Shown: positions 1-5,729 of the stretch, one piece after another
Layout: each line of letters starts with the position of its first letter
How positions within the stretch are numbered: the first letter of the stretch is position 1
Source: Deltaproteobacteria bacterium
GTDB taxonomy: Bacteria; Myxococcota; UBA796; SXON01
Reading direction: 5' to 3'
Length of the DNA: 6,294 nucleotides
NCBI GenBank assembly: GCA_947483545.1
Contig: CANKNP010000304.1
Location: forward strand, 1 to 6,294
The notes under the pieces: model-generated
Database searches by the model: none
Seen by the model: only the letters and a program-made list of their open reading frames with translations
What the model was told of the DNA's origin: nothing
Made by a program: the position numbers and the translations under genes

Positions 1-21
1 ACGCGCCACCCCGGAATCCAG

Positions 22-1356
22 ATGCCGTTGACTGCGCCGAGCCCGACCGCACGCCTGACCGTCGCCGATCTGTTGGCGTTGCAGGCAGGCTATGCCTCTA
101 CCAACCGGTGGATCGGCGGGGAGTACGAGCGGACGGTCGTGCGCGGCGATGGTCGATCGATCGGGTACTTCGAGCCGGACGGGATCCGCTACGTGCTGGC
201 CGAGCTGGAGCAAAAGCTGGGATGGAAGCCCTATGTCGAGCACAGCGAGCACGGGGACAACGTGATCGCGCTGGAGGCGGGCAAGGCCGGCGGCGGGGCG
301 AGCATCACGCTGGAGCCCGGCGGGCAGGTCGAGCTCTCCGGAAAGCCGTTCGCGACGCTGCGTGAACTGGACGCCGAGATCCGGCAGAATCGAGCGATGC
401 TGCTTGAGCTGTCGCAGGGCAAGGACCACCACTGGCTCTCCTGCGGGCTGACGCCGTACGCGCCGATCGACAGCATCGCGTTCGTGCCCAAGGGCCGGTA
501 CGCGATCATGCGGGAATACCTGCCCAAAGTCGGGCCTCTGGCGCACTGGATGATGAAAGGTACGACCTCCGTCCAGGCCAACTTCGACTACGCGAGCGAG
601 ACCGACTGCGCGCGGAAGTTCAAAGTTTCTCTCGGCCTTGGGCCGTTGAACACCGCGATGTTCGCCAACAGTCCCATCGCCGAGGGCCGTGCTACCGGCT
701 GGCGGAGCTACCGCGCGCACGTCTGGACCCAGACCGATCCCGCGCGCACAGGCTTCCCCCTCGCCGTCCGCGAGCGCTACACCCACGCCCGCTGGGTGGA
801 CTACCTGCTCGACGCGCCGATGATGTTCGTCAAGGATCACGGCACCTGGCTCGCGGCCGAGGGCTTGAGCTTCCGCGCGTGGATGGACAACGGGTTCGCC
901 GGTCGTTTTCCCACGTTGGCCGACTGGGAGCTGCACCAGACGAGCGTGTTCCCCGAGGTCCGGGTCAAGCGCACCATCGAGATTCGCGGCGCGGACTGCG
1001 TGCCCATCGACCTCGCCGTGGCCTTCGGGGCGTTCTGGTTCGGCGTGCTCTACGGCGCGCTCGACGACGCCTCCGACTGGCTCGACCAGCACATGGTCGG
1101 CGATCCCATGGAGGCCCAGATCGAAGGCGGGCGCTTTGGGCTCTCGGGGCAGGTCTGGGGCCGCTCGACCGCCGCCCTGGCCCGCGAGATCGTGGACATC
1201 GCGGACGCCGGCCTGCGACGACTCGGCGAGGACCGCGAGCTGCTCACGCCGCTGAAAGATCAGGTCGCGTCCGGACATTCCCCCGCCGACCGGCTGATTC
1301 GCGCGTGGGAGGAGGATCGCTCTCCGGCGTCGTTCCTTCGGGCGTGCGCTTACTGA
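22..1356 (+). CDS. gshA: Glutamate-cysteine ligase, plant/proteobacterial type (GCS2 family)
   Basis: Predicted cytosolic enzyme that joins L-glutamate to L-cysteine using ATP, the first step of glutathione synthesis. The 444-residue length fits the plant/alphaproteobacterial class of this ligase, which runs to about 450 residues. Visible family motifs are SITLEPGGQVELSG (94-107), SVQANFDYASETD (183-195), MFANSPIAEG (213-222), SYRAHVWTQTDPARTG (229-244) and a late RTIEIRGADC block (317-326). The N-terminal acidic metal/ATP motif, usually close to GTEHEKF, reads GGEYERTVV here (32-40), so the two glutamates are kept but the surroundings differ. The ATG at 22 has a GGAA at 13-16 as a possible ribosome site. 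The frame is open to the left edge, so a slightly earlier start cannot be excluded. No gshB is in view. A related role, such as gamma-glutamylcysteine supply for another thiol such as ergothioneine, is possible but less likely. Confidence 0.9.
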   Translation: MPLTAPSPTARLTVADLLALQAGYASTNRWIGGEYERTVVRGDGRSIGYFEPDGIRYVLAELEQKLGWKPYVEHSEHGDNVIALEAGKAGGGASITLEPGGQVELSGKPFATLRELDAEIRQNRAMLLELSQGKDHHWLSCGLTPYAPIDSIAFVPKGRYAIMREYLPKVGPLAHWMMKGTTSVQANFDYASETDCARKFKVSLGLGPLNTAMFANSPIAEGRATGWRSYRAHVWTQTDPARTGFPLAVRERYTHARWVDYLLDAPMMFVKDHGTWLAAEGLSFRAWMDNGFAGRFPTLADWELHQTSVFPEVRVKRTIEIRGADCVPIDLAVAFGAFWFGVLYGALDDASDWLDQHMVGDPMEAQIEGGRFGLSGQVWGRSTAALAREIVDIADAGLRRLGEDRELLTPLKDQVASGHSPADRLIRAWEEDRSPASFLRACAY

Positions 1357-1363
1357 GGCGACC

Positions 1364-1413
1364 CGCGGCCCATCAGGCCGCGAGAAGGGGGGAGGCCGCG
1401 TGTCGCGGCCGCG
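1364..1413. repeat. Cluster of GGCCGCG inverted-repeat arms, possible terminator or alternative-pairing RNA
   Basis: Just after the gshA stop lies a 7-bp stem CGCGGCC (1364-1370) / GGCCGCG (1376-1382) with loop CATCA. A second 7-bp stem follows: GGCCGCG (1394-1400) / CGCGGCC (1404-1410) with loop TGT. The last arm continues into the 10-bp palindrome CGCGGCCGCG (1404-1413). Because all arms share one sequence they can also cross-pair (1364-1370 with 1394-1400, and 1376-1382 with 1404-1410). The 3' side of the second stem is followed by only a short TTT at 1419-1421, so an intrinsic terminator is possible but lacks a proper U-tract. Its place between gshA and pfaD suits ending the gshA transcript or controlling pfaD. 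The arms are seen directly; the role is inference. Confidence 0.5.
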
Positions 1414-1458
1414 CCAGGTTTCTGAAGTCGCTCATAGCGGCCTCTGAGCTGCCTAATG

Positions 1459-1486
1459 GCCAACAGCTAACGGCTAACAGCTCGCC
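1459..1486. repeat. Degenerate 7-bp tandem repeat (GCYAACR units)
   Basis: Three consecutive heptamers, GCCAACA at 1459-1465, GCTAACG at 1466-1472 and GCTAACA at 1473-1479, are followed by a decayed fourth (GCTCGCC). An AATGGCC stretch just upstream (1455-1461) looks like a further degenerate edge. The tract is less GC-rich than its surroundings and ends about 40 bp before the pfaD ATG. It is noncoding in the chosen annotation. It may be a short intergenic tandem repeat of the kind dispersed in many large bacterial genomes, or an operator-like direct repeat. One window cannot separate these. Confidence 0.55.
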
Positions 1487-1526
1487 CCGGAAGCTTAAGT
1501 GACCGGCATTGCGGTTAGCCCCCCGC

Positions 1527-3230
1527 ATGGATCTCCGACCTTTCCTGGATGGCGCGCCCGCCCAGCCTGCCGATACCCTGGCGACAGCCCTTGATCACGC
1601 GAGTGTGAACGATCTCGGGGCGTTGGTCGCGGATCATCCCGAGGCATGCCTCTCTGACGGGGAGCTGACCGTCCGGGTGGTGAAGACCGACGTACGCACC
1701 CTCACCGTCACGACGCGTTGGGGCAACCACGTCGTAGACCAGGTGCTGGCGCTACCGAGCCGGCCGCTCACCTTGGCAGAGCGCGACGAGGCGCTGGCCA
1801 TGCCGTCGCGCCCGATACACCGCCGGGATGGCGCCTGGTACGACGGCCTGCCGAGCGGCGATGCGCGCGGGCAGGTGGACCGGGTGGTGCCCGCGCTGCG
1901 CCCGGAGGACCTGGGAGATCCGGCGTTCAAGGCTGCCCACGGCGTGAAGCGAGCGTACATCGCAGGGGCGATGGCCGGCGGGATCGGCAGCCCGGAGATC
2001 GTGATGGCGATGGCGCGCGCCGGGTACATCGGCTTCTACGGCGCGGGGGGGTTGGAGCTGAAGCAGGTGGCGCAGGCGGTGGTGAAGATCAAGCAGGAGC
2101 TCGGTGCGCTCCCCTGCGGGTTCAACCTGTTGCACAACCCCGCCGAGCCGGCCGTGGAAGAAGCCACCGTCGATCTGTACCTGGAGCATGGCGTGACCAC
2201 GGTGTCGGCGAGCGCCTTCATGGGGTTGACCCCCGCGGTGGTGCGCTTTCGCCTGGCCAACATCCACGAGGAGAACGGCCAGATCATCGCGCCGAACAAG
2301 GTGCTGGCCAAGGTCTCGCGGACCGAGGTCGCGGAGCCGTTTCTACGCCCGGCACCTGCCAAGTTGCTCGAGGAGCTGGTCGCCCGGCGCAGCATCACCG
2401 CCCGCCAGGCCCAGCTCGCCGCGAAGCTCCCCATCGCCGAGGACATCACGCCAGAGGCCGACTCTGGCGGACACACCGACGGCAGGCCTCTCTCCGTGCT
2501 GGTGCCGGTGTTCCGGCGGCTCCGGGATCGCGTGCAAGCCGAGCTTGGGTACGCAGTGGTCCCGCGGATCGGGGCGGCGGGCGGCATCGCCGATCCGGCG
2601 TCCGTCGCAGCGGCCTTCACGATGGGCGCCGGGTACGTGCTGACCGGGAGCGTCAACCAGTGCACCCGGGAGGCCGCCACCAGCGACGTGGTGAAGGAGA
2701 TGCTGTCCCAGGCCGGGTATGCAGACGTCGCCAACGGGCCAGCGCCGGACATGTTCGAGATCGGCGCCAAGGTCCAGGTGTTGAGCCGGGGCAGCTTGTA
2801 CGCCCAGAGATCCCAACTGCTCTACGACGTCTACCGGGAGTTTCAGGCGTGGGAAGAAGTGCCCAAGGTCCAGCGCGACAAGATCGAGAAGCAGATCCTT
2901 GGCCGGCGCTATGAGGACGTGTGGGCCGACACCGAGCGCTATTGGATGGAGCGCGACAACCGCCAAGCCCAGAAGGCGCAGAAGGATTCGCGGCACCGGA
3001 TGGCGCTGTGCTTCCGGTGGTATTTGGGCATGACCAGCCGCTGGGCGCGCACGGGGGACCTCACCCGCAAGCGGGACTACCAGATCTGGTGCGGACCGGC
3101 GATGGGCCTTTTCAACGACTGGGCCCGCGGCACGCCGCTGGAGGCCTGGCAGGACCGTACCGTCGTGGGCATCGCAGACGCGCTCCTTCACGGGGCGTGT
3201 GTCGAACTCCGGCGGAAGATGGCGCACTAG
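1527..3230 (+). CDS. pfaD: PfaD-family FMN-dependent trans-acting enoyl reductase
   Basis: Predicted cytosolic flavoprotein. Family members reduce enoyl intermediates in trans for polyunsaturated fatty acid synthases and trans-AT polyketide synthases. The 567-residue protein is full length. An N-terminal region of about 135 residues leads into a nitronate-monooxygenase-like TIM barrel with IAGAMAGGIGSPEIV (145-159), GYIGFYGAGGLE (167-178), GFNLLHNP (198-205), the hallmark ADSGGHTDGRP (311-321), RIGAAGGIADP (347-357) and GYVLTGSVNQCTREA (369-383). The C-terminal part carries MFEIGAKVQVLSRGSLYAQR (409-428) and WCGPAMGLFNDW (521-532), typical of PfaD rather than simple nitronate monooxygenases. 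I chose the ATG at 1527. An in-frame TTG at 1509 adds six residues, and a stop at 1500 blocks anything longer. Neither start has a clear ribosome site. No pfaA, pfaB or pfaC synthase gene is adjacent, so the partner synthase is unknown. The kinase gene begins 2 bp after the stop. Confidence 0.93.
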   Translation: MDLRPFLDGAPAQPADTLATALDHASVNDLGALVADHPEACLSDGELTVRVVKTDVRTLTVTTRWGNHVVDQVLALPSRPLTLAERDEALAMPSRPIHRRDGAWYDGLPSGDARGQVDRVVPALRPEDLGDPAFKAAHGVKRAYIAGAMAGGIGSPEIVMAMARAGYIGFYGAGGLELKQVAQAVVKIKQELGALPCGFNLLHNPAEPAVEEATVDLYLEHGVTTVSASAFMGLTPAVVRFRLANIHEENGQIIAPNKVLAKVSRTEVAEPFLRPAPAKLLEELVARRSITARQAQLAAKLPIAEDITPEADSGGHTDGRPLSVLVPVFRRLRDRVQAELGYAVVPRIGAAGGIADPASVAAAFTMGAGYVLTGSVNQCTREAATSDVVKEMLSQAGYADVANGPAPDMFEIGAKVQVLSRGSLYAQRSQLLYDVYREFQAWEEVPKVQRDKIEKQILGRRYEDVWADTERYWMERDNRQAQKAQKDSRHRMALCFRWYLGMTSRWARTGDLTRKRDYQIWCGPAMGLFNDWARGTPLEAWQDRTVVGIADALLHGACVELRRKMAH

Positions 3231-3232
3231 CC

Positions 3233-4423
3233 ATGGCCGAGCCCCCTCGGAGCACGCTGCCACCCCGCGCTTCCGCCCTCGCCGAGTCTGGCGAACCGGA
3301 GCCTCGCTATACCGACCTCGGCGCGTTCGCCCAAGGCGGAACCGCCGCCGTTCATCTCACGATGGACCGGGTGCTCGGGCGCGCCGTTGCCACCAAGATC
3401 GCCAAGTCGAGCGACCCCGTACAGTTGGCCCGGTTTCAGCGGGAGGCCTGCATCACCGCGCAGTTGGCGCACCCCAACATTGTTCCCGTCCACGACCTGG
3501 GCGACACCTGGTTCACCATGAAGCGTGTGGAGGGCGCGACGCTCTCTGCGATGATCCGCGGGGAGACGTACGGGTCGGCGATGGTCGGACGGGTGATGGA
3601 CATCCTCATCAAGGTGTGCGACGCGCTGGCGTTCGCGCACGATCGCGGGGTCATCCACCGGGACATCAAGCCCGAGAACGTGATGGTCGGCCGGTTCGGC
3701 GAGGTGTACCTGATGGACTGGGGCATCGCCCAGGTCGGCGAAGTGGCAGACGATCGGTTCGCAGGGACCTCCGCATGGATGGCGCCAGAGCAGGCGCGTG
3801 GCGAGGTTTGTGGGCCCCAAGCGGATGTCTGGGGCATCGGGGGCCTGCTCTACTACGCCCTTTGCGGGGGGCGACCAAACCTCGGGCCGACTGCCACGGA
3901 TCGTGCAGAACGTGCCAGGGCAGGCGCTCGCCCGCCCGCCCCCGAGTTGGTGGCGCCCGACCGGAACTTGCCGTCCGAGCTCGTGCGCATCAGCATGAAG
4001 GCCCTGGAGCCCGACCCCGCCCGGCGATACCCAACCATCACGGCGTTCGCAGACGATCTGAAGGCCGGCCACCGAAGCGGTTGGTGGTTCGAGCTTCGCA
4101 CCTTCGCGGAGGACACCGAGATCACGCGCGAGGGGGCGGAGGGCGACGAGGCGTTCATCATCGTCAGCGGCACCTGCGAGGTCCGCCAGAACGGCGGCCC
4201 GATCGCCGAGCTTGGACCGGGCGAGATCTTCGGAGAGGCCGCGTTGCTGACCCGGGGGACACGCACCGCCTCCGTCGTCGCCGTGACCGTCGTGACCGCG
4301 CGCATCATCACGCGTGCCGCTTTGGACGCCGAGCTGGGCCGGGATCGGTGGATGGGACCGCTCGTGCTCGGGCTCGCGCACCGGTTTCACGAGCTGTCGT
4401 CGGAGAACCTGGTGCGGAAGTAG
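3233..4423 (+). CDS. Soluble Ser/Thr protein kinase with C-terminal cyclic-nucleotide-binding-like domain
   Basis: Predicted cytosolic eukaryotic-type protein kinase of 396 residues. The kinase domain spans about 27-278: beta3 lysine K55 (VATK), helix-C glutamate E71, catalytic loop IHRDIKPEN (141-149) with D144, metal site DWG (162-164) in place of DFG, MAPEQARG (183-190) and ADVWGIGGLLYYAL (197-210). All catalytic residues are present, so activity is expected. The glycine loop is weak, AQGGTAAV (33-40), with two of three glycines replaced by alanine. About ten residues later a cNMP-binding-like beta-roll begins (about 286-365). It includes GDEAFIIVSGTCEV and a phosphate-binding-cassette-like stretch with FGEAALL (333-339) and RTAS (344-347). 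No transmembrane helix is visible. The ATG at 3233 is 2 bp past the pfaD stop. A GGAAG at 3214-3218 is far for a ribosome site, so coupled re-initiation is likely. The ligand and substrates are unknown. Confidence 0.92.
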   Translation: MAEPPRSTLPPRASALAESGEPEPRYTDLGAFAQGGTAAVHLTMDRVLGRAVATKIAKSSDPVQLARFQREACITAQLAHPNIVPVHDLGDTWFTMKRVEGATLSAMIRGETYGSAMVGRVMDILIKVCDALAFAHDRGVIHRDIKPENVMVGRFGEVYLMDWGIAQVGEVADDRFAGTSAWMAPEQARGEVCGPQADVWGIGGLLYYALCGGRPNLGPTATDRAERARAGARPPAPELVAPDRNLPSELVRISMKALEPDPARRYPTITAFADDLKAGHRSGWWFELRTFAEDTEITREGAEGDEAFIIVSGTCEVRQNGGPIAELGPGEIFGEAALLTRGTRTASVVAVTVVTARIITRAALDAELGRDRWMGPLVLGLAHRFHELSSENLVRK

Positions 4424-4428
4424 CGGAT

Positions 4429-4433
4429 AAGGG
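4429..4433 (+). promoter_or_regulatory. Shine-Dalgarno-like site for the beta-helix lipoprotein gene
   Basis: AAGGG lies 6 bp before the ATG at 4440. An in-frame TAA at 4428-4430 overlaps this site, and no start codon lies between it and the ATG. The ATG at 4440 is therefore the earliest possible start, which matters because it leaves a very short signal sequence. Confidence 0.55.
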
Positions 4434-4439
4434 TCTCCG

Positions 4440-5699
4440 ATGCTCCTCCTGCTCACAAGCTGCCTTTACATCTCCGACGAGGAGGTGCTGGGCAGGCTCG
4501 GGGTGGACTCCGGATCCCACGACACCGCGATCGACACAGGGCCAGGCGACACAGGGCCAGGCGACACCGGGCCGGCGGGTCGCTCCTACGCGGACGCCGA
4601 CGGCGACGGGAGTGGGGACCCGGCCATCTACAGCGACCAGGATCCTCCCCCCGATGGCTACGTCGCCAACGCCTGGGACTGTGCCGACGACGATCCGGCC
4701 GAACCGGTCTGGGTGGCCACGACCGGGCTGACCAGCGCCGTAGGCTCGTTCGACGATCCCCAGGGCTCCATCGGCGGCGGGATCCTCACCGCCAACCGCT
4801 GCGTCCGCATCCGAGGTGGGACCTACCTTGAGAACATCGCCACAAGCGGAAAGAACATCGACATCTTGGGCGTCGACGGCTCGGCCGCCACGGTGATCCA
4901 GGGGACGGGGCAGCTGTCGGTGTTGACGGTGGTCGGGACAGAGACCGTCACGCTCTCCGGCGTCACGCTGACGGGCGGGCTCGGAACCCTGGCCCACGAA
5001 ACGCTGCCTTACTACGTCGGCGGCGGCATCAACGTGAATGGCAGCACGCTCGGCCTGACCAACGTGGTGGTGACCGGGAACACTGCCAGCACCGGCGGCG
5101 GCATGAACGCGAGCAACGCGACTGTCACCCTGCAATCCGTGCAGTTTGACGCCAACACTGCGGAGGTCGCTGGCGCCATCTACATGGAAGCCGGCAAGCT
5201 GACCGGCGACGATGTGCAGCTCGTCGGGAACACGGCGAGCGTGTACGCGGGAGCGGGTGCGCTCAGCGGAGGCATCGTCGGGCTGACCCACCTGACCGTC
5301 AACGCGAACCGGGCGACCAGTGGGACCGACGGGGTGTACGCCGCCGGCTCGACCCTGACGCTGACCAACACGACGTTCGTCGATCTGGACGTCGCGCTGG
5401 ACGTCGTCGGTGGAACGACCACGGTGATCAACGCCATTTTCGCCGAAGCCGCCGTGACCATCCGGTTTGAGGAGCCCCAGGCGTACGAGGTGACCTACTC
5501 CGATGAGTTCGGCTACGGCGGACGCACGTCCGAGACCGGCAACATCAACCTGGATCCGATGTTCACGGACTTCATCGCGGACGGGCTGTGGTCGGCGGAT
5601 GACCTGACGCTCCAAGCGGGTAGCCCGTGCGTCGACACGGGCGATCCCCGCATTTTCGACGCGGACGGCAGCCGAAGCGACATGGGGGCGGCGCCGTAG
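4440..5699 (+). CDS. Predicted surface lipoprotein with DTGPG linker, DADGDG motif and right-handed beta-helix
   Basis: Predicted exported protein of 419 residues with no assigned activity. It begins MLLLLTSC, giving a lipobox LTSC with C8 as the lipidation site. An acidic linker follows with DTGPG repeats (32-46). Next is a thrombospondin-type-3-like calcium motif, YADADGDGSGDP (50-61) with DCADDDP (80-86), a common arrangement in myxobacterial-type surface proteins. Residues about 103-400 form short Thr/Val/Asn/Gly-rich strands (for example GVTLTGG, NVVVTGNTAS, VQFDANTAEVAG, NTTFVDLD), typical of a right-handed parallel beta-helix of the pectate-lyase-like or polymorphic-membrane-protein style. 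The ending, INLDPMFTDF (369-378) through LTLQAGSPCVDTGDP (389-403) to DADGSRSDMG, is the usual closing signature of such helices. The signal sequence is unusually short and has no basic residue. The gene starts 16 bp after the kinase stop, so it is probably co-transcribed. It could act as an adhesin, a glycan-binding protein or a structural surface protein. Confidence 0.82.
   Translation: MLLLLTSCLYISDEEVLGRLGVDSGSHDTAIDTGPGDTGPGDTGPAGRSYADADGDGSGDPAIYSDQDPPPDGYVANAWDCADDDPAEPVWVATTGLTSAVGSFDDPQGSIGGGILTANRCVRIRGGTYLENIATSGKNIDILGVDGSAATVIQGTGQLSVLTVVGTETVTLSGVTLTGGLGTLAHETLPYYVGGGINVNGSTLGLTNVVVTGNTASTGGGMNASNATVTLQSVQFDANTAEVAGAIYMEAGKLTGDDVQLVGNTASVYAGAGALSGGIVGLTHLTVNANRATSGTDGVYAAGSTLTLTNTTFVDLDVALDVVGGTTTVINAIFAEAAVTIRFEEPQAYEVTYSDEFGYGGRTSETGNINLDPMFTDFIADGLWSADDLTLQAGSPCVDTGDPRIFDADGSRSDMGAAP
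4533..4577 (+). repeat. 15-bp tandem repeat encoding DTGPG/DTGPA
   Basis: Two identical 15-bp units, GACACAGGGCCAGGC at 4533-4547 and 4548-4562, are followed by a third with three mismatches at 4563-4577. Each codes for Asp-Thr-Gly-Pro-Gly or Asp-Thr-Gly-Pro-Ala in the spacer between the lipidated cysteine and the folded domains. The identity of the first two copies suggests recent duplication, so copy number may vary between strains. The unit length is a multiple of three, so changes would keep the frame. Confidence 0.85.
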
Positions 5700-5700
5700 A

Positions 5701-5717
5701 GCGTGCTGGTGTCACGC
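5701..5717. terminator. Small hairpin between convergent genes, weak terminator candidate
   Basis: GCGTG (5701-5705) and CACGC (5713-5717) can form a 5-bp stem with a 7-nt loop. It sits in the 30-bp gap between the stop of the lipoprotein gene (+) and the stop of the SUMF1-like gene (-), where a bidirectional terminator would be expected. No T-tract follows on either strand and the stem is short, so support is weak. Confidence 0.25.
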
Positions 5718-5729
5718 GGGAGGATGGCA

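Noticed and set aside
879..1502. Open frame across the gshA end and the spacer
   Set aside because: Most of it is an Arg-rich out-of-frame reading of gshA, and its tail simply translates the intergenic heptamer repeat.
1509..1526. TTG start at 1509 for pfaD
   Set aside because: It adds only six residues, has no ribosome site at proper spacing, and the ATG at 1527 is the more common start type. It cannot be excluded.
2921..3232. In-frame upstream extension of the kinase into pfaD
   Set aside because: These 104 codons overlap the conserved PfaD C-terminus in another frame and show no protein-like pattern. The ATG at 3233 gives a normal kinase N-terminus.
2343..3263. Minus-strand open frame (306 codons) opposite pfaD
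   Set aside because: It is a shadow of the highly conserved PfaD reading frame with no domain of its own.
3199..4731. Long plus-strand open frame (510 codons) overlapping the kinase
   Set aside because: Its translation is Arg/Gly/Pro-rich low-complexity sequence in the wrong frame of a well-supported kinase and runs into the lipoprotein gene.
4308..5615. Long minus-strand open frame (435 codons) opposite the lipoprotein gene
   Set aside because: It has no recognisable domain, is rich in Arg, Gly, Val and His as expected of an antisense shadow in GC-rich DNA, and overlaps a plus-strand gene with clear family signatures.
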